Source of the DNA: Brevipalpus yothersi
Taxonomy: Eukaryota > Arthropoda > Arachnida > Trombidiformes > Tenuipalpidae
Direction: 5' to 3'
DNA length: 64,000 nucleotides
Assembly (NCBI GenBank): GCA_003956705.1
Contig: QZCP01000831.1
Location: 1-64,000 of the forward strand
In this document: piece after piece, positions 36,579-45,673 of the stretch
How the letters are laid out: each line of letters begins with the position of its first letter
Position numbering within the stretch: position 1 is the first letter of the stretch
Translations under genes and position numbers: made by a program
The notes under the pieces: model-generated
Database searches by the model: none
Told to the model about the DNA's origin: nothing
Seen by the model: the letters and a program-made list of their open reading frames with translations, nothing else

Positions 36579-39547
36579 TTGAGCCTGAATGTTCTCCACT
36601 CATTATTCTAAGAGCTATCATAAACGATAAAGTTGTTCCAATTTTATTCGATACGGGAGCTAATATTTCTATTATTTCTTCTCATTTGCTCCCAAAATTG
36701 AATCTCTCCATTATTCCCAATAAAATAGCCATTCGAGGCTTTGATGCTCTTTCGGAATGTTCAGGCTACACAACAGCTTTAGTTACCATAGGATTAATCA
36801 CGGAAAACATACAATTCCATGTGGTCAAATCAAGTGTTCATCCAATTATTTTAGGATTAGATAATCGAAAAAAATTCAGACTTAAGCTTGAAGAAGATGA
36901 TCAAGTTACACAATCACTTACGTTACTTGATCAAGAAGTGACCACAACAATTGACCAGATCCCAAATCGAACAGCTTCATCAGTAAACAGTGTAGAGAAT
37001 GATCCCATTCAAAATTTACTCAGCGAATTTTCAGATATTTTTTCGAAACACAAATACGATATTGGTGAGGTGAAACTAGATGAGGCTCAGATTAATTTAA
37101 CATCAGATATGCCAATCAGTTTGAGGCCTTATCGTTGTTCAGAGTCTGATCAGAAGATAATCGATGAACAAATCAAACAATTATTGAAGTTTAACATCAT
37201 TAGACACTCGACATCTCCATATTCAGCACCAATTACCTTGGTAAACAAAAAAGATGAGGGTGAGAAATCTAGATTATGCATTGACTTCCGGAAGCTTAAT
37301 GAAATTTCAATAGTTGACAGTTATCCGTTTCCCAGAATAGAAGATATTTTGGACAAATTGCATGGCAGCTCAATCTTCTCTACAATTGATATTTCCTCAG
37401 GTTTTTGGCACATTAAGGTACGAGAAAAAGATACTCAAAAACTAGCTTTCGTTACACAACGTAATCACTTCGAATTCCTGAGATTAGCGTTCGGATATCG
37501 GAACAGTAGTGCCATTTTCTCTCGAATCATGTATCGTATGATCGAGAAGTATAATCTACAAGATTTTTGTCATAATTACATTGATGATTTCCTAATCCAT
37601 TCAAAGAATTTAGAAGAGCATCTAGTTCACCTGAGAGCTTTATTTTCTGCTCTTCAAGCTGAAGGGATTAAGTTGAAATTATCGAAATGTAAGTTTGCTC
37701 TCCAGGAAGTTGAGTATCTAGGACACAAGATAAGGGAAAATCAGATATCTCCGTTGAATGATAATGTATCCGCCATACTCAAATTTCCATCTCCAAACAA
37801 TAAAAAAGCTCTGCAACGATTATTAGGGAAAATCAATTATTATCGAAAATTTATTCCAAATGTGACGAAAATTCTGTTTCCACTGTTTAATCTCCTCAAG
37901 AATGAAACTGTTTTTAAATGGGATGAAAGTTGTATGAAAGCTTTTGAAGATATTAAGATAATTCTTACCTCAGCACCAGTTTTGATGATTTTTGATCCAA
38001 AAAAGCCCTGCCATGTGGAAACGGATGCATCAAAAATAGGAGTTGGAGCAGTTTTGAAGCAGGAAGATTCGAATAAAGTTCTCCATCCAATCGCATATTT
38101 TTCGAGAAAATTATTACCATATGAAACGAATTACGATCCATGTGAATTGGAATGTTTAGCAGTAGTCGATGCACTAGATTATTGGCATCATTATTTGTAT
38201 GGTAAAAAGTTCACAGTGATCACTGATCACCTTGCGTTGCAATGGCTGAACAAAATCAAGAAGCCACGATCGAGACTATTCAAATGGGCATTGAAATTAA
38301 GTCAATATAATTTTCAAATCAAATATCGACCAGGAGCTCAAAATATCGGAGCTGATGCTCTGTCTCGATCACCGATCAATTTAGATTTTCATCATGAAGA
38401 TCACTTGAAAATTGTCAATCTCATTTGCAAAAACGTTTTGAAACAAGCTCAAAACGAAGAAAAAATGGAAGGAATATCACTTCCATATGAGAAAAACAAT
38501 GAAGACTTTTTAGTCAAGAAAAAAGGCTTATTTACTCGATACTATACACCAGTATCATTGAGAGCCAAGATAATCGATGAATTTCATCATCAATTTGGTC
38601 ACATCGGAGTTAAGAAAATGCTCCAAATGATATCAAGAACATATTTTTGGCCGGATATGACCACTGACATCAAGTCATATGTAGACACGTGTAAAACGTG
38701 TTCGATAAACAAGATCAAAAGAAGTCCAAAGATTGGCACTTTGTCAATCACAGGACCGGCCCAAAATCCACTAGAAATCATTTCAATTGATACTGTGGGT
38801 GGATTCGAAGGCTACCAATCGAAATTGAAATATTTGCATCTTGCAATTGATCATTTCACTCGTTTTGTTTGGTGTAGACCATCGAAAACTCAAAAAGCTA
38901 ATGATTTTCGAAATTTACTCGAAAATATTTTGATCATCGATACTCCAAAAATTCTCATCTCTGATAACTATCCTGGAATAGTTTCTAAAAGTTTTCGATC
39001 CTTTCTGAATGAAAAAAATATTCAATTCAAACTCATTCCAGCTTATTGCCCAAAAAGCAATGGCATGGTAGAAAGAGTTAATCAAACTATTGTCGATATG
39101 ATGAGATGTAAGAATTATGAAAATGAGGGGAAAATCCCATGGCCAAATTTGGCTCTTCAATCAATCAACGAATACAATAACACTCTGCATTCATCCACGA
39201 AGTTCTCTCCTAAATTCCTACTGACAGGCTTCTCTAAGTATGAAAATTCTTTAAAAGATAAACCAAATTTAGAGGAGGCCAGAAAATTAGCTTTCGAAAA
39301 CTCCAAAAAGTCTCATGATATGAACAAAAAACATTATGATGAAAAACACAAAGACTTTTCTTTCAATGTAGGAGATTTAGTAATGATCGAGAATAATTCT
39401 ATGGGAAAATTAGCTACAAGAAGAAGCGGACCATTCAAGATAATCGAAAAAATCTCCGATAATTCATTCAAAATTGACACCAAGAAAAATCTCAGAATCC
39501 ACAATGTAGTTAATTCACATCAAATGTCACCATTTGTATCTCATTGA
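36548..39547 (+). CDS. pol: pol polyprotein: protease, reverse transcriptase, RNase H, integrase
   Basis: Open from 36548 in the -1 frame relative to gag; it has no start codon of its own near the protease and is most simply reached by frameshifting. Protease active site LFDTGAN at 36650-36658. Reverse transcriptase has RLCIDFRKLN and the catalytic YIDD at 37577-37588. The usual PFG-type motif reads LAFGYRNSSAIF. RNase H has ETDAS (Asp at 38024) and TDHLAL. Integrase has a His-His-Cys-Cys zinc domain (about 38580-38705) and catalytic Asp 38789, Asp 38963 and Glu 39071, with 35 residues between the last two (DD35E). The end carries the GPF module and no chromodomain. All key residues are present and no stop interrupts the frame, so the protein looks functional. 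Confidence 0.92.
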   Translation, partial: QNPTTKSFKLIEPECSPLIILRAIINDKVVPILFDTGANISIISSHLLPKLNLSIIPNKIAIRGFDALSECSGYTTALVTIGLITENIQFHVVKSSVHPIILGLDNRKKFRLKLEEDDQVTQSLTLLDQEVTTTIDQIPNRTASSVNSVENDPIQNLLSEFSDIFSKHKYDIGEVKLDEAQINLTSDMPISLRPYRCSESDQKIIDEQIKQLLKFNIIRHSTSPYSAPITLVNKKDEGEKSRLCIDFRKLNEISIVDSYPFPRIEDILDKLHGSSIFSTIDISSGFWHIKVREKDTQKLAFVTQRNHFEFLRLAFGYRNSSAIFSRIMYRMIEKYNLQDFCHNYIDDFLIHSKNLEEHLVHLRALFSALQAEGIKLKLSKCKFALQEVEYLGHKIRENQISPLNDNVSAILKFPSPNNKKALQRLLGKINYYRKFIPNVTKILFPLFNLLKNETVFKWDESCMKAFEDIKIILTSAPVLMIFDPKKPCHVETDASKIGVGAVLKQEDSNKVLHPIAYFSRKLLPYETNYDPCELECLAVVDALDYWHHYLYGKKFTVITDHLALQWLNKIKKPRSRLFKWALKLSQYNFQIKYRPGAQNIGADALSRSPINLDFHHEDHLKIVNLICKNVLKQAQNEEKMEGISLPYEKNNEDFLVKKKGLFTRYYTPVSLRAKIIDEFHHQFGHIGVKKMLQMISRTYFWPDMTTDIKSYVDTCKTCSINKIKRSPKIGTLSITGPAQNPLEIISIDTVGGFEGYQSKLKYLHLAIDHFTRFVWCRPSKTQKANDFRNLLENILIIDTPKILISDNYPGIVSKSFRSFLNEKNIQFKLIPAYCPKSNGMVERVNQTIVDMMRCKNYENEGKIPWPNLALQSINEYNNTLHSSTKFSPKFLLTGFSKYENSLKDKPNLEEARKLAFENSKKSHDMNKKHYDEKHKDFSFNVGDLVMIENNSMGKLATRRSGPFKIIEKISDNSFKIDTKKNLRIHNVVNSHQMSPFVSH
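36569..36575 (+). promoter_or_regulatory. -1 ribosomal frameshift site U-UUA-AAC between gag and pol
   Basis: In gag frame the codons GTT TTA AAC are followed at once by TAA. The heptamer T-TTA-AAC is a canonical X-XXY-YYZ slippery site, and slipping back one base gives TTT AAA CTA, the pol frame. The frames overlap only at 36548-36578, and the site lies in that overlap. A downstream stimulatory structure was not established. Confidence 0.8.
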
Positions 39548-39656
39548 ACAAAAAGTATTGCACTCTTTTGCCATGTATTCATACTTAATATTTGTAATCC
39601 CGTAACTTTTCCATTTATGCTATAATTCATTTCTTTCAACCCACCTGTAACCCTTT

Positions 39657-39668
39657 AAAGTGGGGGGA
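39657..39668 (+). other. Polypurine tract
   Basis: AAAGTGGGGGGA directly before the 3' LTR, in the position of the plus-strand primer of LTR retroelements (one pyrimidine interrupts it). Confidence 0.8.
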
Positions 39669-40000
39669 TGTAAGAGTATAGCTTGCTCGTTCTCTCTCTC
39701 TCTCTCTCTTTCTATTTGCTCCTCCATTTTGACCTCAGTCCTTTGGGACACCTAAAATTCCCAAGAACTGGTAAAGTCCCGGGACAAGCTAGCTCCAGGG
39801 TTTATCGGATTCTGACCGTTGAGAAAAGATTCACACAAAGAAGCTCAGTTCGAGTTATGATGACGAGAGCGTTAGTTTGAAGACTGAAAACCTTACATTT
39901 TGAATCTTTGATTACTCATTTTCAATTAGATATCATTATAATTATTCAAATTAAACTCAATTCGATAGTGTGACTCATGTGTTCAACTGATATTCTCATA
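39669..40000 (+). repeat. 3' LTR (332 bp)
   Basis: Matches the 5' LTR throughout by eye apart from (CT)9 in place of (CT)11. Followed by the GCTC duplication at 40001-40004. Confidence 0.93.
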
Positions 40001-40004
40001 GCTC

Positions 40005-42164
40005 CTTGGTCATTCTGATTACGGTGGGAGAGAAAGAGAAAGAGAGAGAAAATAGCCAGAACTAAGAGGAAGAGTCAATTTTGTGGCCATTCAAAAGTAT
40101 ACCCATTTGATAGTTGTGGTCATAACAATGGAGAAGAAAGAACCATTACATTTTGGATGTATTCACGATTGGTCATTAGAAATAATCTTACCTTGAAACG
40201 TTACCACATTCGAATCAAGTCCACTCGTTAGGGCTCAACTTGGCAAGAATTCTCTTTATTCTCTCTCTCTCTCTCTGATGGCAGGTAAAGTTGATATGGC
40301 TCATATTAATGTCTATCTATTTTTCCAGAATTTCGAAGATGAACTTCTTTTCGGTTTCCACATCTCTACTTATTTCAATTGGCACGCTCCTCTGAACGCT
40401 GGGCTCATCGATAGTGGCCGGCCTCCATGTACTGAAAGCGTATCGAGGACATCAAGTAACTTTTTTCTTCTATTCCTATCCTATGAACTGGTCTAGACGC
40501 GATTTACGGAATCATCAGGCCGCTCAGGGCCGATGATGATGTTGTTCATGCTGGTCGTCTTTGGAGGCCTGCGATGGGGTTGGGGGTGGTGTTGATGGGT
40601 GGATAGGGAAGTAAGAAAATGTGGAAAAGATCTTCTCCCATTGCTCTCTCTCTCTCTTTCTTTCTTTCTTCTCCTCACTTATAACGGATACACAACAAAT
40701 GAGCTCATCAGGCCTCGTCTTATACTTCCAGCACCTCAAGGTAAACATTGTGTGTAGGGAACTAACATGAATTCATTTTGCAATTCCGTTATAAGAAGGG
40801 TTGACTGAGCTTCTTTTTTTCATCCTATGGCCTACAGAAGTTTACTTATCCGATAAAATCAAGGAGGTAAACGCAATAAGAAGGCGAGGCTAGAGAGAGA
40901 GAGAGCGTAAAAGTGAATCGAGTCCTAATGACTTGTCTTTTTTGGTGAGATTATCATTTCGTTTCGGTTTAAAGAGCCTTGATCGATGAATACTGTTGGA
41001 AAAGTGAGATCAAATTGCTTGATTGCTTGAATAATCTATAGGAGAAAAAAAACTTCCGTAGAGGAGGCGATTTTTCCATGCGTGCATTACGTTTCCTTCA
41101 AAATAATGAAAACAGCTTGACCAGTGACGAACATTTTCAAGAATACCGTTATTTTCCGGGAAAGGGAAAGATATTTACCATATTCGAACTGCAATTTGAT
41201 GAAATTTTACAATTTCATCGATAGCACCTTTTTATGAATCGAGCTTATCTGACCAATTGGAATCCTCACGACTGATTAAAATTATAATTACATGTATTCT
41301 TCTCCGGAAACGAACTTCTCTAGGAAATGAAATGACGAAACTGATGTTCATTCCTTACAATCATTGATTGGATCATAATTCATTCTTCTAATCCAGTTCT
41401 CAGCTCTACACCATTAAGTTTATTATAATTCCACACTGTAACATGCTATAATGTGAAGCATCGAAAAATTCGAAAAATTTTTTGACTCGATCAAGTTGAG
41501 GGTGTTAGAGTCAAGCAACATGAGAACGAAGAAACGAAATCATTTTCTCTTTGAATATTATCATGTTTATTTTTGTCGATGCTTACAAGGCAAAGATCCA
41601 GTTGGAACGAATATATGTTGTAACTTGATTAAAAGAGCTCTATAAGTTAACAGTTAGCTCTTTGAATAATTGCGTGAATTAATTTGTCATTGTTCTAGGC
41701 AGAGTTTAAGTATCTGCCAGGAACTTGAAAAAGAAGGCTACTACTACCTAGTATATGGACATGTATATTTGTCCAAAAAAACAGTGTATTTTAACGTTAT
41801 ATATTCCAATAAAAGCGTAAATTTTGTATAGTTTATAAACAAACCCAACAGTAGACATGAGCTTTAACTACAATTGCTTGAATGAGCATTTTGCCCATGA
41901 GTTTATGTCTTGAACATCATGACGGTTTACCTAGGAAACGTTCGATGCATTTTGATGTATACTTTGGATTGGGAATGAGTAGAACAATAATTTGGAACCA
42001 ATCATCCCCAATAACATATTTGTCGAAAGAAAAAATATTCAGAGATATAACAAAACAAGTGTGTGTGAGTAAGAGATGAACAAATAAATTAACAAGTTCA
42101 AATTTGAGATCATTTAAGTATACATTGTATGGTATTTGAGAATTTTTGCTCGATTATCATTGAA
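40005..42164. other. Intergenic, no gene seen
   Basis: About 2.2 kb between the retrotransposon and the 3' end of the BLOC1S3-like gene. Short TC/GA runs occur at about 40260, 40645 and 40890. The final part probably contains the 3' UTR of the minus-strand gene. Confidence 0.5.
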
Positions 42165-42884
42165 TCATCCAGTGTTCAAAGCAAGATGATCTTTTTTTGG
42201 TGACTCATGGCAATCTGGTGATTGAACACTATCGGTGAAGGTAGGAATGTGACGTCGATTAAGATTGAGAGCATCCAAAGAATTTTCTACTTGCATAAGA
42301 TCACGAGCAATTTTTCTCAGACTGCAGGAAACATTAACAACCATCTTTTGACTTTTGATTAATTGATTGGTCAAACAATCAATTTCTTTGGTTGCATTAA
42401 CGTACGGTTGGCATGCCATTTTGACGATCTCCTCACGAAATAATTCATTTTTTTCTTTTAATTTTCGATGAAGAAGAGAATCACCTCTACTTGAATCGGC
42501 AGTACGACGTCTTTCAAAATCTTCCGAAGTATAATCGGGACTCGGTGATGGTGGAGTTTCAGGAGCATCATCATCATTTAGATAGAGTTCATCTTCATCC
42601 GATTCCGGTGCTTCACCGAGAACAACACTTGGTGAGTTGTCCATCAATTCATTGGAATCATCATCACAATCAGAATCATCTCGAATAAGTGACGGAGATA
42701 CTGGAATTGGAACTGTACAACACGAAAGAGAGATTAAAGAGAGTAAATTAACTGGATTGTTTGGAAATCTAATTCGAAAATTATCAAAAATAAACGTAAA
42801 CATTGGATATTACAGAATGAAAAACAAATTTCAAATCCACCAAAAAAGGAGAATCAAATACAAACCTTTGGAGGGCATCATCAT
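42165..42884 (-). CDS. BLOC1S3: BLOC-1 complex subunit 3 (2 exons)
   Basis: Exon 1 (42866-42884, minus) encodes only MMMPSK; exon 2 (42165-42712) continues in phase after acceptor tgtacag. The product is 188 residues. The N-terminal half is acidic and Ser/Pro-rich and holds the motif GEAPESDEDELYL, closely like the GEA-(S/T)-DSEEEELYL segment of animal BLOS3. The C-terminal half is a predicted coiled coil beginning SLLHRKLKEKNELFREE and including CLTNQLIKSQ and LRKIARDL, aligning with the conserved BLOS3 helix. BLOC-1 is a cytosolic complex that sorts cargo from endosomes to lysosome-related organelles. The assignment rests on remembered family motifs. The 19-nt coding part of exon 1 is odd but has a good donor (AAAG|gtttgt). 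Confidence 0.72.
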
Positions 42885-43474
42885 GAATACCAATCCGACC
42901 GGAAACACAATACTATTTAAACAATTAAGTAATCTCAAGTTAATATCATCAGCCGGTCAAGTGATTAAGAAGGCAAATTTCGGAATGAGACGAGTAGCTG
43001 ACGGTAATTGCTGGTCTATTCACTTGGCCAGTGATTGGATCAATAAACTTTACACCAAACCTTCGAGAGTAGAGTAGAATAGAGTGAAACTAGTTCAATT
43101 TTAGAAAATATAAGATAAATTGGCCACTTTTCGGAAATAATCCAAGCACAATTGACCAGCATCAAGGGATCCACAAAAAAGAAAAACAAGCAAAGGAGAA
43201 TAGAGATGAAAAAGTAGGACTTTCAGTTGAGCTTGTCAAAAAAAATCAGATGATAAACAAGGGGGTGGACCAGGGATGATGCTTGGATGAAAAATTTTAC
43301 ACACCAAAGAAAAACGTGAATTAATCGAATATTATCCTATTCCAGCAAGTGGACAGCAAATATCGATCAATTTGATCACAATTTGATGTGGAAATTTAAA
43401 TAAAATCATCCAAAGCCGTAGTATTTGACTTTCTCATGAGCCTCATAAGCACAGCGTTCTCCTCTCTCAGATTA
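42885..43474. other. Spacer upstream of the U4 snRNA gene
   Basis: 590 bp between the divergent BLOC1S3-like and U4 genes. It should contain both promoters. I could not identify a proximal sequence element with confidence. A plus-strand open frame here overlaps the BLOC1S3 exons in antisense and continues into the spacer; I treat it as chance. Confidence 0.45.
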
Positions 43475-43619
43475 AGCTTTGCGCAGAGGCAGTACCTCAG
43501 GTAATGAAGGATTTCCTGAACCGAGGTTATTGCTGGTTGAAAACTTTTCCCAATACCCCGCCATGACGACAGGCTCGTTCTGTCGGCTTCGGCAATTTTT
43601 GAAAGCCCGAGAAGGGCTC
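43475..43619 (+). ncRNA. U4: U4 spliceosomal snRNA
   Basis: About 145 nt. It starts AGCTTTGCGCAGAGGCAGTA, the U4 end that pairs with U6. The 5' stem-loop (43495-43527) keeps the kink-turn elements AATGA and CTGA that bind the 15.5K protein, closed by ACCTC/GAGGT. Next comes GGTTATTGCTGGTTG and the strongly conserved block AAAACTTTTCCCAATACC, then CCGCCATGACGAC, a central stem-loop, the Sm site AATTTTTG (about 43594-43601) and a 3' hairpin AGCCC...GGGCT. U4 escorts U6 into the spliceosome as part of the tri-snRNP. Differences from the human sequence (for example CAGAGG for CAGTGG) lie in variable or pairing positions. The exact 3' end is uncertain by a few bases. Confidence 0.95.
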
Positions 43620-44155
43620 ACAAATAATTAAATAAAGATAGAATATGCACCTTCCCCTGAGAGGATCATTTCTCTGCTAGGAGATCTTGTGGGGATTGCA
43701 AGTGAGAGTATTCTGTGGACATGGACCACTTTGCCACTGACAAGCCAGACTGTGTGTTACATGCAGGATATGTCGAGTGATTATTTTCGATTGGAAGATT
43801 TCAAATGAAAAAGCTTGATCATTTAGGTGTGTCAGAGGAAGCGAGGTTTGGATCAACTGAATATTGGTGAGTTGGGTTAGGTCAAGAGATTGGTAGACAA
43901 TTGAGTATGAAAACAGATGAAATTTTAATGACTGATTCTATGATTACCACTTGGTGATAACATTTATCAACTAATTATGTTATGATGACAAAAGATGGAT
44001 TGAAAAATACACTAATCAACAGCTCTGTCCTTATCTTTGTCGATATTTTCATCATCCAAGGCATTTCGAATGCTGATCAACTTTCCACCGAAAGTGTTGG
44101 TTGATGTTCTCCCTGTTGGTGTATGGAAAGTAAGGTTACCATCATCAGGTTGATT
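43620..44155. other. Spacer between U4 and the DnaJ gene
   Basis: No gene seen. It probably holds the snRNA 3' processing signal and the 3' UTR of the minus-strand DnaJ gene. Confidence 0.5.
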
Positions 44156-45673
44156 TTAACGAAAAATTGCTTTCTTGATTCGACTGAAAATTGATTCCTC
44201 AGAACTAGAACCATCCTGGCTCACTTCCTCCTTTTCGACAGATTTCTTTCGACCTAAGTGGTAGAGGAGCCATATGAATGGTTATATCTCTGAGGAATCA
44301 ACTAAATAAATAATCTCCTGTGAGTAGCTCTTACCTGTCTTGGTTTCAACTAATCCATCAACAGATCCTGGAGTGTCTTGCTCGAGCTCTGCATAAGCTG
44401 AAACCAGAGCGCGTTGTTTTTCATTCAAAGATCTGTAGAAAAAAAAACAGATGAGTTTCAAAGCCATCAGAGAAAGAGGAAAAGGCTTTCAAATCTTGAA
44501 CATACTGAGGAATCTTTATCTTGAAATGAACATAATGGTCTCCATTTCCATAGCTATTGACCCGCTTCAGTCCTTTACCGGCTAACCGCAGTCTACTATG
44601 AGAGGATGTGCCAGGAGGAATTTTTATGGTAATATCTTCATATATACCCTGAATACGTGTAGATCCTCCCAGTATTGCTTGAGAAAGTGAAATAGTCACA
44701 TCACTATGTACATCTGCACCTTCGCGTCTAAAATAGTCACTTTTTGCAACTCTAAATGTAATAAACAATTCTCTATTTCCTATTTGCATTCGAAGAGTTT
44801 GTCCATCTTCCACACCAGCTGGAATTGGTACGGTGACTGCTTTTCTTTGTTGAGTTACTCCTTGTCCTTCACACGTTGGACACGGGTTGGGAATATACAT
44901 TCTAGTTCCTTTACACATTCTACATGTAGATCTCATAACAAAGGGTCCAGTACTGATTGTTTCCATTCCTGTTCCATTGCAATAGTTGCAACGAGTAGGT
45001 CTTGTTCCTCCAGCACAGCGGCTTCCTATAGAGATGGAAGAATGAAAGTAAATAAAATGTTTTCATTCAAGGATCAAGCTAACCATTTCTACTCACCAGA
45101 ACATTTAGGACAAGTATCTAAAGTAGTTATTTTAATTTCTTTCTCTGCACCACGAGCAGCCTCGGTGAATGTTATATTGAGAACTATTTCTTGTGCTTGA
45201 CTATATCGAAAATCAGATTTTTCATATTCAGTGTCCGGATCAAAATCGGTATTGAAACCTTGGCGACCACCACCGAACGCATTGAATGCATCACCGAAAA
45301 TTTTGCGAAACAATTCCTCTGGATCTACTTGACTGTGGAACTCTTGATAACCACTGGTTCCTTGTCCAAAGCCTTGCTGTTGGCTAGATGTTGTACCAAA
45401 TTGATCATAAGTTCGACGCTTACTTTCATCACTCAATACTTCGTACGCTTCGGAAACTTCGTGAAATTTTTTCGATGATTCCGGATCACCTTTATTCGCA
45501 TCTGGATGATGCTTTTTGGCTAATTGAAAGTATGCCTTCTTTATATCTTTGGCCGATGCATTTCGTGGTACACCAAGTATTTGATAATAATCTTTTTTGG
45601 ACAAAAAGCTACTCGAATGAAAACAGCGACTACGACTGAGAGGCACAAGGTTCAGTGACAATCGTCTCAACAT
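44156..45673 (-). CDS. DNAJA3: Mitochondrial DnaJ/Hsp40 co-chaperone, Tid1/DNAJA3 type (4 exons)
   Basis: Minus-strand exons 45097-45673, 45025-44506, 44432-44335 and 44253-44156 join in phase to give 430 residues. Residues 1-25 are basic and Ser-rich without acids, a mitochondrial presequence. The J domain follows (DYYQILGVPRNAS, with HPD in KKHHPDANKG). After a Gly/Phe-rich linker come four zinc-binding repeats: CPKCSG, CNYCNGTG, CRMCKGTR and CPTCEGQG. The third has Arg where Gly is usual. Substrate-binding beta domains follow, and a Ser/Glu-rich tail. Type-A J proteins stimulate the ATPase of mitochondrial Hsp70 and bind unfolded clients. The C-terminal extension with RKKSVEKEE is variable in the family. 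Confidence 0.93.

Larger units (their letters stand above)
34182..40000 (+). mobile_element. Ty3/gypsy-type LTR retrotransposon, apparently intact
   Basis: A 5819-bp element with LTRs of 336 and 332 bp that by eye differ only by two CT units, a GCTC target duplication, a 1.2-kb untranslated leader with degenerate tandem repeats, gag, and pol in the -1 frame ordered protease, reverse transcriptase, RNase H, integrase. That order and the GPF module place it in Ty3/gypsy. There is no envelope gene: only about 120 bp lie between pol and the 3' LTR. Near-identical LTRs and open frames without interruption point to recent insertion. A primer-binding site is not obvious; the bases after the 5' LTR do not start with TGG. 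Confidence 0.93.

Noticed and set aside
42637..43077. 146-codon plus-strand frame between BLOC1S3 and U4
   Set aside because: Half of it is antisense to the BLOC1S3 exons. The rest has no splice logic or recognisable composition.
43663..43673. GGATCATTTCT, as in a conserved box of U3 snoRNA, just after U4
   Set aside because: Flanking sequence does not match U3, and no paired box C/D elements at the right spacing were found.
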